Below are positions 49,511-59,547 of a stretch of 64,000 bases of DNA, in pieces (within the stretch, counting starts at the first letter, position 1; the number at the start of each line of letters is the position of its first letter). The position numbers and the translations under genes were made by a program. The stretch spans positions 31,968-95,967 of the forward strand of contig NZ_LMKO01000004.1 of assembly GCF_001421705.1 (NCBI RefSeq). Direction: 5' to 3'. The DNA comes from Xylophilus sp. Leaf220 (GTDB lineage: Bacteria > Pseudomonadota > Gammaproteobacteria > Burkholderiales > Burkholderiaceae_C). Under the pieces are notes generated by a model. The model did not search any database, was not told where the DNA came from, and saw only the letters and a program-made list of their open reading frames with translations.

Positions 49511-51064
49511 ATGTCGATGAAAACACACCACGTGCTGGCGATCACCAGTGCCGCCGTTCTGCTCGCCGCCTGTGGCGGCGGTGGCTCCGACAGCGGCGGC
49601 TCCGAGACGGTCGACAACAGCGGCGCGCGCGGCTCGCTGGCCTTCAATCCCCCACTGCGGGTCACCGCCCTCACCGCGGCCGAATTCAATGCCCGGCTCA
49701 ACGAGACCACCGCCGGCAAGCAGCTGCTGCAGGTGGCCGGCGCACCGAAGTGCGGCGTCAACTTCCACTACATGCAGTACGGCACCGTCGGTGGCGTCAA
49801 CGAGGCGACCAACGCCTCCGGCGCGCTGATGGTCCCGACCGGCACCGACCCGGCCTGCGCCGGCGGCCGCCCGATCGTGCTGTACGCCCACGGCACCACC
49901 ACCGACAAGGCCTACAACATCGCCGACATCACCGACAGCACCCGTCCCGGCGCGAGCGAAGGCTCGCTGATCGCGGCGCTGTACGCGGCCCAGGGCTTCA
50001 TCGTGGTGGCACCCAACTATGCCGGCTACGAGATCTCGAAGCTCGCCTACCACCCCTACCTGAACGCCGACCAGCAGTCGAAGGACATGATCGACTCGCT
50101 GACCGCCGCCCGCAAGGCGCTGCCGGCCCTCGGCGGCGCGACCGATTCCGGCAAGCTGCTGATCACCGGCTATTCGCAGGGCGGCTACGTGGCCCTGGCC
50201 ACCCAGCGCGCGATGCAGGCCGCCGGCCAGACCGTCACCGCGTCGGCACCGCTGTCGGCACCGTCGGCGATCAGCCTGCTGCTCGACTACGGCACGCTGG
50301 GCGCGCCGGCCCTGGGCGGCACCGTTTTCCTGCCGCTGATCACCACCAGCTGGCAGAAGCAGTTCGGCAACCTCTACGGCACGCCGGGCGACATCTACGA
50401 GGCGCAGTACGCCACCGGCATCGAGACGCTGCTGCCGAGCACCACGCCCGTCTCCACCCTGTTCTCCACCGGCCGCCTGCCGCAGACCGCGCTGTACCCC
50501 GCCAACGCGGTGCCCGGCCCGGCGACGGCGGCGTTCGCGCCGTTCTACGGCGCCAACAACCTGCTCAAGCAGACCTTCCTGAGCGCCAACGCGGCCGACA
50601 CGCTGCGCAACCCCTGCCCGGGCAATGCGTTCCCGCCGACGGCGGCGTCGCGCGCCAGCACCACGCCGCTGGCCTGCGCGCCGACCACCGGCTTCCGCAA
50701 GGCGGCCGTGGCCAACGACCTGCGCACCTTCGTGCCGAACCGCCCCACCTTCTTCTGCGGCGGCGCCAACGACCCGACGGTGAACTTCGAAAGCACCCGC
50801 GCCACGGCCGGCTTCTTCAGCGCCCGCGGCCTGCCGGCCAGCGCGCTGACGGTGCTCGACCTGGAGACGGCCCCGACCAGCGCGGCCGATCCGTTCGCCG
50901 CGGCCAAGGTGGGCTTCGCCCAGGCCAAGGCGGCCACCGCCGCCGCCAACGGCGCCAACGCGGCTACCGCCGTCACCACCGCCTACCACGGCTCCCTGGT
51001 GCCGCCGTTCTGCAACGCGGCCGCCCGCGGCTTCTTCCAGCAGGTGCTGGCCGCCGGCGTCTGA
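49511..51064 (+). CDS. Lipase-like alpha/beta-hydrolase lipoprotein
   Basis: This 517-residue secreted hydrolase has a lipoprotein signal (AAVLLAACGGGG). The catalytic triad can be read as Ser in GYSQGG, Asp in GGANDPTV and His in AYHGSLVPPFC, with the oxyanion segment VLYAHGTTT. It resembles bacterial secretory lipases/esterases. A second ATG at 49517 is equally possible as the start. It is followed 41 bp later by an OmpW porin and preceded by a TetR-like operator, so both genes are probably co-induced by a hydrophobic compound or lipid. Confidence 0.85.
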   Translation: MSMKTHHVLAITSAAVLLAACGGGGSDSGGSETVDNSGARGSLAFNPPLRVTALTAAEFNARLNETTAGKQLLQVAGAPKCGVNFHYMQYGTVGGVNEATNASGALMVPTGTDPACAGGRPIVLYAHGTTTDKAYNIADITDSTRPGASEGSLIAALYAAQGFIVVAPNYAGYEISKLAYHPYLNADQQSKDMIDSLTAARKALPALGGATDSGKLLITGYSQGGYVALATQRAMQAAGQTVTASAPLSAPSAISLLLDYGTLGAPALGGTVFLPLITTSWQKQFGNLYGTPGDIYEAQYATGIETLLPSTTPVSTLFSTGRLPQTALYPANAVPGPATAAFAPFYGANNLLKQTFLSANAADTLRNPCPGNAFPPTAASRASTTPLACAPTTGFRKAAVANDLRTFVPNRPTFFCGGANDPTVNFESTRATAGFFSARGLPASALTVLDLETAPTSAADPFAAAKVGFAQAKAATAAANGANAATAVTTAYHGSLVPPFCNAAARGFFQQVLAAGV

Positions 51065-51105
51065 CCCGCTCCGCACCGCAACCCGAACCCAGGAGCAATC
51101 CCACC

Positions 51106-51855
51106 ATGCACAAGATCGCATCCCTCGCCGCCGCAGGCGCCCTGCTGGCCACCGCCGGCGCGGCGCTGGCCCAGGACAGCGCCGGCGCGTCCTTCCTCGA
51201 ATCGCTGTCGTCGCCCACGCCCTCGACCGCCTGGACGGTGCGGGCCGGCGCGACGCACATCGCGCCGCGCTCCAGCGCATCGCAGGCCACCGGCCCGCTG
51301 CTGCCCGGCCCGCCGTCGGGCGTGAGCCTGAAGGTGGAGGACAAGTACACCGCCTTCTTCTCGGTGGCGCGCGCGCTCAACGACAACGTCGAGGTCGAAC
51401 TGGCGATGGGCTACCCGCCCACCCACGCGGTCACCGCCGACCTGTCCCCCAGCCTGCCGGCCAACGTGCAACGCTTCAACGGCCAGACCGTCGCCAAGAT
51501 CCGCACATTGACCCCGACGGTGTTCGTGAACTACGCATTCGGCGCGCCGAACGCGACCTGGCGCCCCTTCGTCGGCGTGGGTGTCAACTACACCAACTTC
51601 GACAAGCGCACCTCGACCGCGGCCGGCAACGGCCTGAACGGCGGCCCGACCCGCCTGGAACTGGAAGACTCGTGGGGCCTCGCAGCCCAGGTAGGCTTCG
51701 ACTACCGCATCAACGAGCGCTGGTCGATCCACACATCGGTGGCCACCGCCAAGATCAAGACCCACCTCGTCGCCACCACCGCAGGCGCGGCCCGCGAAGT
51801 CGACATCAAGTTCCGCCCCGTAGTGCTGACGGTCGCCGCCGCCTACCGCTTCTGA
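51106..51855 (+). CDS. ompW: OmpW-family outer-membrane protein
   Basis: This 249-residue eight-stranded barrel protein has a signal peptide ending at AGAALAQ. Family blocks include WTVRAGATHIAPR, TLTPTVFVNYAFG, WRPFVGVGVNYTNF and the terminal VAAAYRF with C-terminal Phe. OmpW/AlkL proteins import hydrophobic molecules across the outer membrane. AGGAG lies 9 nt before the ATG. It is co-directional with the lipase-like gene and followed by a strong terminator. Confidence 0.92.
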   Translation: MHKIASLAAAGALLATAGAALAQDSAGASFLESLSSPTPSTAWTVRAGATHIAPRSSASQATGPLLPGPPSGVSLKVEDKYTAFFSVARALNDNVEVELAMGYPPTHAVTADLSPSLPANVQRFNGQTVAKIRTLTPTVFVNYAFGAPNATWRPFVGVGVNYTNFDKRTSTAAGNGLNGGPTRLELEDSWGLAAQVGFDYRINERWSIHTSVATAKIKTHLVATTAGAAREVDIKFRPVVLTVAAAYRF

Positions 51856-51885
51856 TGCCCGCGCCGGACACCGGCGCCCCACACG

Positions 51886-51921
51886 AAAACCCCCGCAAGG
51901 CGCGAGCCCTGCGGGGGTTTT
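51886..51921. terminator. Rho-independent terminator after ompW
   Basis: A perfect stem (AAAACCCCCGCA with TGCGGGGGTTTT) and T-run lie 31 bp past the ompW stop. It is symmetric enough to work in both directions. The following 200 bp to 52127 show no gene. Confidence 0.88.
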
Positions 51922-52127
51922 CATTCGTCGAAGCCGATGTCTGGCGCAAGAGATGCAGAGACTCGTGGGCTGCTGGACCTTGATCCGGGAGGGTCGCCCT
52001 GTCACTCGGACCTGGCACACGGCAGACGGACGCAGCACACAAAACCGCTGGAACCCGGCGCCTCAGCGTTCAGCCGCAACCGCTCTGCCTTCCCCAGTCC
52101 CAGCCGGGCCGGGGTCCCCTGGCCCAG

Positions 52128-52196
52128 GCGGAGCCTCCCCCCTCAGGGGGTGGCGAACTACACGGCGCGGCAGCGCCGTGAGAAGCCGGGGGGCGC
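52128..52196. repeat. GC-rich intergenic repeat (second family), copy 2
   Basis: It contains CCCCCCTCAGGGGG and a perfect hairpin CACGGCGC (52161-52168), GGCA, GCGCCGTG (52173-52180). It resembles 42684-42742 and abuts the stop of the SGNH gene. It is the main content of the 341-bp gap between ompW and that gene. Confidence 0.55.
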
Positions 52197-53150
52197 TCAG
52201 AACCTCGTGCGAAGCCGGTCGTAGGCGTAGGTGCCGAACAGGCGCTGCGCCTGCGGGGTGAAGTACACGCTGTCGGCGAACACGTACTTGGAATAGTCCA
52301 GCCCGGCCTTCAGCGTGCCGGTGTTGCAGCGGGCCGAGCTGACCTGGCCGGTGCCGGTGCCGATGCCGGCGCCGGAATCGACCGAGGTGCAGACCGAGGT
52401 GGTGCCGTCGTTCAGGCTGTAGTTGCCCGGCAGGCCGGTCAGCAGGTTGTAGTAGAACGCGCCGTCGACATAGAGCACGTTGCTGCCCAGGTCGGCGATG
52501 TTGAGCAGCAGCGCCTTGTTGAACTCGGTGCTGGCCTGGCCCAGGATGTCGGTGCTGGCGCGGCCGATCGCCAGGGGCGAGCGGCTCAGGTCGTAGGTGC
52601 CGCTGGCGACCACGTAGCGCGCGCCGGCCGTCACCAGGCGGCGTGTCTGCGCGGCCAGTTGCTGGCCGGCGGTGGCCATGTTGGCCAGGAACTGGGCGCT
52701 GGTAAGGGAGCCGGCCTGGAAGGCGGCGTAGTTGGCCAGCACGTCGGAGGTGCCGCCGCTGATGACAAGCACGTCGGTCTGGCTGATCGTGTTCGAGGCC
52801 AGGAAGGCATCCACCTGCTCGGTCACCGTGCGGGTGGTGTTGCTGCCGGCCGCGTCGGGCTTGAGCGCGATGCGCGCGTTGCCGGTGGCGTAGCTGGTAC
52901 CGCCCGCGGAGGCGGTCGTGAGCGTCTTGCCGTAGCTGGCGGCGAGCTGCTGGGTCCAGATGTTGGTGCTGCCGTCGTTGACGGTGTAGCGCGAGCCGTT
53001 CTGGCCCAGGTCGCTCAGGCCGTCGCCGAACGCGACGAAACGGGTGGGCGAGACCGCCGACTCCACGGTGCTCGAACCGCAGGCGGCGAGCAGGGCCGCC
53101 GATGCGCACGCGGCCAGCACGGCAGTGCGGCGCAACCAATTTGCTGTCAT
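52197..53150 (-). CDS. SGNH/GDSL-like lipoprotein with non-canonical active site
   Basis: This 317-residue lipoprotein (ASAALLAACGSS) has the overall plan of GDSL esterases: FVAFGDGLSDLGQ at 38-50, a SAGGTSYATGN block, VISGGTSDVL, and YVFADSVYFTP near the C-terminus. However, the nucleophile position reads GDGL instead of GDSL, the oxyanion Asn block is GGTSD instead of GGAND, and the D-x-x-H pair is DSVY. It may be non-catalytic or use other residues. A GGAGAG site precedes the ATG at 53150. It is transcribed away from tsaC on the same strand. Confidence 0.75.
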   Translation of the reverse strand: MTANWLRRTAVLAACASAALLAACGSSTVESAVSPTRFVAFGDGLSDLGQNGSRYTVNDGSTNIWTQQLAASYGKTLTTASAGGTSYATGNARIALKPDAAGSNTTRTVTEQVDAFLASNTISQTDVLVISGGTSDVLANYAAFQAGSLTSAQFLANMATAGQQLAAQTRRLVTAGARYVVASGTYDLSRSPLAIGRASTDILGQASTEFNKALLLNIADLGSNVLYVDGAFYYNLLTGLPGNYSLNDGTTSVCTSVDSGAGIGTGTGQVSSARCNTGTLKAGLDYSKYVFADSVYFTPQAQRLFGTYAYDRLRTRF

Positions 53151-53218
53151 GGGAATCTCTCCAGAAATGTGGGGGGAGTGTAGCGACCGGCGGTCGGGGA
53201 ACCGCCAGTACAAGTGTT

Positions 53219-54229
53219 TCAGGCGGCGGCGGCCCGGCGCAACCGGTCGTGCACGCCCTCCCAGGCAGGCGTGTCGGGCGGCGCCTCGATCCAGATCAGG
53301 CGCACGCCCTGCGCGTCGAAGGTGCGCAGCGCGGCGAAGAGCTGCTGGGCGGCGGCATCGGCATCGTCGGGCATGCGGCGCACCACCACCTTCGACGAGC
53401 GGGGCGTCACCTCGGCGCGGGCGTACACCGCCAGGTGGGCCGCCTCGGCACCCAGCAGGTCCAGCCCGGTCTGCAGGCCCTTGGCATCCATCAACCGCAC
53501 CTTGGCCCGCGGCGCGTAGTGCGCCTCCAGCGTGCCCGAGGCCTGGGGCGACGGCGCATCGAGCGCATCGGGCTCGACCAGGGCCATGCCGCAGGCCGCC
53601 TCGACCTGGGTGCGGGTGACGGCACCCGGCCGCAGCAGCACCGGCACGCCGCGGGAGCAATCGACGATGGTCGATTCGATGCCCACGGCGCAGGGCCCGC
53701 CGTCGAGCACCGCCAGGCCGGCATCGAACTCGGCGGCCACATGGGCGGCGGTGGTCGGGCTGACCCGGCCGAACTGGTTGGCGCTGGGCGCCGACAGGCC
53801 CGCCACCCCGCGCGCGGCGCACGCCGCCAGCAGCGCCTGCGCCACCGGATGCGACGGGCAGCGCAGGCCGATGGTGGCGTGCCCGCCGGCCGAGGCGGTG
53901 GCCACGCCGGGCCGGCGCGGCAGGATCAGCGTCAGCGGGCCGGGCCAGCAGGCGGCGACGAGCCGCTGCGCGAAGGCCGGCACGTCGACCGCGAAATGGT
54001 CCACGCCCGCCGGCATCGCCTGGCCGGCTTCCGCGGGCGCCACGTGCACGATCAGCGGATGGTCGCTCGGCCGGCCCTTGGCGGCGAAGATGGCCGCCAC
54101 CGCGTCTGCGCGGGTGGCGTCGGCCGCCAGGCCGTAGACGGTTTCGGTCGGCATGCCGAGCAGGCCGCCGGCGGCCAGGATGTCGGCCGCCTGCGCGACC
54201 GCGGCGGGATCGTGGCCGTCGAGGATCAT
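53219..54229 (-). CDS. tsaC: L-threonylcarbamoyladenylate synthase (Sua5 type)
   Basis: This 336-residue enzyme makes threonylcarbamoyl-AMP from Thr, bicarbonate and ATP for tRNA t6A37. The N-terminal YrdC domain is clear (GGLLGMPTETVYGLAADA, KGRPSDHPLIVHV, RCPSHPVAQALL, PSANQFGRVSPT). A C-terminal Sua5 domain follows the linker (ASGTLEAHYAPRAKV), distinguishing it from short TsaC. It lies 41 bp after purK on the same strand. Confidence 0.94.
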   Translation of the reverse strand: MILDGHDPAAVAQAADILAAGGLLGMPTETVYGLAADATRADAVAAIFAAKGRPSDHPLIVHVAPAEAGQAMPAGVDHFAVDVPAFAQRLVAACWPGPLTLILPRRPGVATASAGGHATIGLRCPSHPVAQALLAACAARGVAGLSAPSANQFGRVSPTTAAHVAAEFDAGLAVLDGGPCAVGIESTIVDCSRGVPVLLRPGAVTRTQVEAACGMALVEPDALDAPSPQASGTLEAHYAPRAKVRLMDAKGLQTGLDLLGAEAAHLAVYARAEVTPRSSKVVVRRMPDDADAAAQQLFAALRTFDAQGVRLIWIEAPPDTPAWEGVHDRLRRAAAA

Positions 54230-54270
54230 GGGGTGCTGGTCACAAGAAAGGATGGCGCCGTGTGCGGCAC

Positions 54271-55661
<1,391 letters not shown>

Positions 55662-55665
<4 letters not shown>

Positions 55666-56165
55666 GCGGCGGAGCCCACCGGCGGCAGCGCCATCGCCCG
55701 GGCGGCGGCGGTCTGCTCGGCCCGGAAGGTGTCGAGCTTCGCGCGCAGGGCCGGATCGCCCACCGCCAGCATCGCCACCGCGAACAAGGCCGCGTTGGCC
55801 GCGCCGGCCGCGCCGATGGCGAAGGTGGCCACCGGAACGCCCTTGGGCATCTGCACGATGCTGTGCAGCGAATCGACGCCCTGCAGGTGGCGGCTGGCCA
55901 CCGGCACGCCCAGCACCGGCACGGTGGTCTTGGCCGCCAGCATGCCCGGCAGGTGGGCCGCGCCGCCCGCGCCGGCGATGATCGCGGCCAGGCCCTGGGC
56001 GGTGGCCGCCTCGGCATAGGCGAACATGTCGTCGGGCATGCGGTGCGCCGAGACGACGCGCGCGGAATGCGGCACGCCGAATTGCTGGAGAATCTGAACC
56101 GCGTGCTGCATGGTGTCCCAGTCGGAGCTGGAACCCATGACCACGCCAATGGAGAGGGGTGTCAT
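55662..56165 (-). CDS. purE: N5-carboxyaminoimidazole ribonucleotide mutase
   Basis: This 167-residue class I PurE converts N5-CAIR to CAIR. The motif GVVMGSSSDWDTM near the N-terminus, SAHRMPDDMFAYAE and GAGGAAHLPGMLA are diagnostic. The ATG at 56165 is preferred over an in-frame TTG at 56201. It is the first gene of purE-purK-tsaC and is divergent from the thioredoxin gene. Confidence 0.97.
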
Positions 56166-56237
56166 AGAGGGAGCGGTCTGCGCCGTCCGCGATTGATGCA
56201 ACCTTGAATTTTACTTTTAGGCGTACACCTGGCTTCC

Positions 56238-57158
56238 ATGATCGATATCACCCTTGAGAATTTCCAATCCGAACTGATCGACGGCTCGATGACCCGGCCG
56301 GTGCTGCTGGACATCTGGGCCGAATGGTGCGGCCCCTGCAAGCAGCTGGGCCCGGTGCTGGAGAAGCTGGAAACCGACTACGCCGGCCGCTTCACCCTGG
56401 CCAAGCTCGACGCCGACAAGGTGCCGCAGATCTCGCAGCAGCTCTCGCAGATGTTCGGCGTGCGCAGCATCCCGTTCTGCGTGATGTTCGTCGGCGGCCA
56501 GCCGGTCGACGGCTTCGTCGGCGCCCAGCCCGAGGCGACGATCCGCGAATTCCTCGACAAGCACGTGCCGAGCGCCGAGGAGGCCCTGGCCGAGCAGGAG
56601 GAGGACGCCGCCCAGGACGCGCTGGCCGAGGGCGACACCGAGACCGCCCTGGAGAAGCTCCAGCATGCGGTGGCCGCAGACCCGGCCAACGACGACGCCC
56701 GCTTCGACTACGTCAAGCTGCTGCTGCAGCTCGGCCGCACCGACGATGCCAAGGTGGCCTTCGCGCCGGTGATCGCCAGGACCGGCCTGGTGCGGCGCTT
56801 CGATTCTCTTCAGCGCTGGATGGATGCTATCGATTTCGCAGCAGGTGGTCCGCATGCAGCGCCGGCTGCGACCGATTTCGATGCGAAGATCGCCGCCAAC
56901 AAGCGCGATTTCGACGCCCGCTTCGGCCGCGCCCGCCTGCTCATCGCCCAGCAGCAGTGGACCGCCGCGATGGACGAGCTGCTCGAGATCCTGATGCGCG
57001 ACAAGTCGTGGAACGAGGACGCGGCCCGCAAGACCTACATCGCGGTGCTCGACGTGATCGAGCCGCCGAAGCCGAAGGTCGCCGACGGCCAGATCCCGCC
57101 CGACGATCCTGTCGTGGCGACCTACCGCCGCCGCCTCAGCTCGGTCGTGCTCAGCTGA
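56238..57158 (+). CDS. Thioredoxin-TPR protein (CnoX/YbbN family)
   Basis: This 306-residue protein has a thioredoxin domain with an intact CGPC site (Cys31, Cys34; DIWAEWCGPCKQLGP) and a C-terminal TPR-like region (EALAEGDTETALEKLQHAVAADP onward). It resembles CnoX/YbbN, a redox chaperone that protects proteins from hypochlorite and cooperates with GroEL. Unlike E. coli YbbN it keeps both cysteines, so it may also be a reductase. Residues near 195-200 (MDAIDFAAGG) are encoded by the 18-bp hairpin motif shared with purK. Confidence 0.9.
   Translation: MIDITLENFQSELIDGSMTRPVLLDIWAEWCGPCKQLGPVLEKLETDYAGRFTLAKLDADKVPQISQQLSQMFGVRSIPFCVMFVGGQPVDGFVGAQPEATIREFLDKHVPSAEEALAEQEEDAAQDALAEGDTETALEKLQHAVAADPANDDARFDYVKLLLQLGRTDDAKVAFAPVIARTGLVRRFDSLQRWMDAIDFAAGGPHAAPAATDFDAKIAANKRDFDARFGRARLLIAQQQWTAAMDELLEILMRDKSWNEDAARKTYIAVLDVIEPPKPKVADGQIPPDDPVVATYRRRLSSVVLS
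56825..56842. repeat. Intragenic hairpin motif in the thioredoxin gene
   Basis: Identical to 54721-54738 and in frame (DAIDFAA). It lies in a segment between TPR-like parts that looks inserted. Confidence 0.6.
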
Positions 57159-57222
57159 CCGGCCCGCCCGCGGCCGGCACCGCGCGGGCGATGCCGCCGC
57201 CGGCACCGTGCGCGGTCTTGCG

Positions 57223-58458
57223 ATGACGCCTCCTCTTCCCACCCTGCCCGGCTCCCGCCGGCACCTGGCGCCGCGCAGCGCCTTCGTGCTGACCGTCTCG
57301 GTCGTCGTCTGCTTCCTGGCGGCGTCGAGCGCGCCCTCGCCGCTCTACGGGCTGTACCGCGAGGCCTGGGGGTTCTCGGCGGCGATGCTGACCGCCGTGT
57401 TCGCCAGCTACGCTTTCGCGCTGCTGGCGGCGCTGCTGCTGTTCGGGTCGCTTTCCGACCACCTGGGGCGGCGCACGGTGATCGTGCTGGCCCTGGTGCT
57501 GGAGATCGTGTCGGTGCTGCTGTTCTGGCAGGCGCCGTCGGTCGGCTGGCTGTTCGCGGCGCGCATCGTGCAGGGCCTGGCCACCGGCATCGCCACCAGC
57601 GCCCTGAGCGCGATGCTGCTCGACCTGCATCCCCGGCGCGGCGCCCTGTTCAACAGCGTGGCGCCGATGCTGGGCATGGGGCTGGGCGCGCTCGGCACCG
57701 GGCTGCTGGTGCAGTACGCGGGCCGGCCGACGCACCTGGTGTTCGAGCTGCTCCTGCCGGTGCTGGCGCTGCAGACGCTGCTGGCCTGGTGGCTGCCCGA
57801 CACGGTGGTGCCGCGCCCCGGCGTCTGGCGCTCCCTGCGGCCGCAGGTCGAGGTGCCGGCCGCCGCCCGCGCCACGCTGTGGCGGGTGCTGCCGCTCAAC
57901 ACCGCGGGCTGGGCGCTGGGCGGCTTCTACCTGTCGCTGGGGCCGACGCTGGCCCGGCAGGTGACCGACAGCGCATCGCCGGTGGTGGGCGGCGCGCTGA
58001 TCACCACCCTGGTCATCAGCGGCGCCGTCGCGATCGTGTTCGTCCAGTCGCGTCCGCCGCGCGGGGTGCTGCTGGGCAGCGCGGCCACGCTGGCGGCCGG
58101 CCTGGCGGTGACGCTGGCGGGCGTGCAGGCGCATGCGGCCTGGGCCTTCTTCGGCGGAACGCTGGTGGCGGGGCTGGGCTTCGGCGCCGGCTTCAACGGC
58201 GCGGTGCGCAGCCTGGTGCCGCTGGCGGCGCCGCACGAGCGGGCGGGGCTGATGGCCAGCTTCTTCGTGCTGAGCTACCTGGCCTTCGCGGTCCCCGCCA
58301 TCGCCGCCGGGCTGGGCTCCGGGTGGGTGGGCCTGAAGACCACCGCGCTGGGCTACGGCGGCCTGCTGGTGCTGCTGGCCCTGGTGGCGCTGGCCGCGTC
58401 GCTGCGGCAGCGGGGGCACGACACCGGCGCCGCCGAAGGTCAAGCGCTCCTGAAATGA
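57223..58458 (+). CDS. MFS transporter
   Basis: This 411-residue 12-helix major facilitator has the APSPLYGLYREAWGFS loop after helix 1 and the GSLSDHLGRRTVI motif between helices 2 and 3. Similar proteins are annotated as sugar-efflux or drug carriers; the substrate is unknown. I chose the ATG at 57223; a GTG at 57208 is possible. It sits between the thioredoxin gene and purC, and converges on purC. Its TGA (58456-58458) falls in a hairpin repeat. Confidence 0.85.
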   Translation: MTPPLPTLPGSRRHLAPRSAFVLTVSVVVCFLAASSAPSPLYGLYREAWGFSAAMLTAVFASYAFALLAALLLFGSLSDHLGRRTVIVLALVLEIVSVLLFWQAPSVGWLFAARIVQGLATGIATSALSAMLLDLHPRRGALFNSVAPMLGMGLGALGTGLLVQYAGRPTHLVFELLLPVLALQTLLAWWLPDTVVPRPGVWRSLRPQVEVPAAARATLWRVLPLNTAGWALGGFYLSLGPTLARQVTDSASPVVGGALITTLVISGAVAIVFVQSRPPRGVLLGSAATLAAGLAVTLAGVQAHAAWAFFGGTLVAGLGFGAGFNGAVRSLVPLAAPHERAGLMASFFVLSYLAFAVPAIAAGLGSGWVGLKTTALGYGGLLVLLALVALAASLRQRGHDTGAAEGQALLK

Positions 58459-58487
58459 TAGCTAGAGGCCGGCTTCGGCAGCCGGCC
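58441..58487. repeat. Composite two-hairpin repeat, copy 6
   Basis: It is in reverse orientation: the GATAGCTA part comes first, then a perfect stem GGCCGGCT (58467-58474) with AGCCGGCC (58480-58487). It overlaps the MFS stop and could end transcription from both convergent genes. Confidence 0.65.
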
Positions 58488-58545
58488 GGAAGCGGTTCTG
58501 CCTAAGAATCGCCGGCGGCGGCAGCCAAGCCGTCTGCCACCTTCC

Positions 58546-59457
58546 TCAGGCGGTGAGCCGCTCCAGCGCTTCGCGGTACTTGGCGGCCGTCTTCTCGATC
58601 ACGTCCTGCGGCAGGCGCGGTGCCGGCGCGGTCTTGTCCCAGGCCTTGCCGTGGATGCGCACCGCCTCCAGCCAGTCGCGCACGAACTGCTTGTCGTAGC
58701 TCGGCGGATTGGTGCCGGCGGCGAAGGCCGCGTCGTAGCCCTCCACCGGCCAGTAGCGGGAGGAATCGGGCGTCAGCACCTCGTCCATCAGCACCAGATT
58801 GCCGGCCGGATCCAGGCCGAACTCGAATTTGGTGTCGGCGATGATCATCCCCTTCTCGCGGGCGATGGCGGCGGCCTTCTTGTAGATGGCGATGCTCACG
58901 TCGCGGATCTGGGCGGCCAGGTCGGCCCCGACCGTCTCGACGACCTGCTCGTAGGTGATGTTCTCGTCGTGCTCGCCCATCGCGGCCTTGGCGGCGGGGG
59001 TGAAGATCGGCTCGGGCAGCGGGCTGGCGTTCTTCAGGCCGGGCGGCAGCGGCACGCCGCAGACCGATTGCGACGCCTGGTACTCCTGCCAGCCGCTGCC
59101 GGCCAGGTAGCCGCGCACCACCGCCTCGACGGGAATGGGCTTCAGCCGCTGGACCAGCATCGAGCGGTCCTGGATCTGCGGCACCTCGGCGGCGCTCACC
59201 ACGCTCTCGGGCGCGTCGCCGGTTAGGTGGTTGGGAACGATGTCGCCCAGCTTGTCGAACCAGAACAGCGCCATCTGGGTCAGCAGCACGCCCTTGCCGG
59301 GAATCGGCTCGCCCATGATCACGTCGAAGGCCGAGAGCCGGTCGCTCGCGACCATCAGGATGCGGTCGTCGCCGACGGCGTAGTTGTCGCGCACCTTGCC
59401 GCGGGCCAGCAGCGGCAGGGAGTTGAGGGCAGAGGTATGGAGGGCGGTAGCGGTCAT
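58546..59457 (-). CDS. purC: Phosphoribosylaminoimidazole-succinocarboxamide synthase
   Basis: This 303-residue enzyme joins CAIR and aspartate. Motifs [40 protein letters not shown], and [10 protein letters not shown] with [13 protein letters not shown] are diagnostic of the long proteobacterial form. The ATG at 59457 is chosen over one at 59487. It follows fba on the same strand beyond a terminator. Confidence 0.97.
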   Translation of the reverse strand: MTATALHTSALNSLPLLARGKVRDNYAVGDDRILMVASDRLSAFDVIMGEPIPGKGVLLTQMALFWFDKLGDIVPNHLTGDAPESVVSAAEVPQIQDRSMLVQRLKPIPVEAVVRGYLAGSGWQEYQASQSVCGVPLPPGLKNASPLPEPIFTPAAKAAMGEHDENITYEQVVETVGADLAAQIRDVSIAIYKKAAAIAREKGMIIADTKFEFGLDPAGNLVLMDEVLTPDSSRYWPVEGYDAAFAAGTNPPSYDKQFVRDWLEAVRIHGKAWDKTAPAPRLPQDVIEKTAAKYREALERLTA

Positions 59458-59472
59458 GGTCGTCACGGCAAG

Positions 59473-59500
59473 AAAAAAGCCCGCCAAGACGCGGCGGGCT
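59473..59500 (-). terminator. Rho-independent terminator between fba and purC
   Basis: On the minus strand AGCCCGCC, a short loop and GGCGGGCT are followed by a run of six T. It ends 16 bp before the purC ATG, so purC likely has either read-through or a promoter overlapping this hairpin. Confidence 0.85.
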
Positions 59501-59547
59501 GGTGAATTATCGCCACAGGGGCCGCCGGGCGGCGGGCCCCGCGGGCA

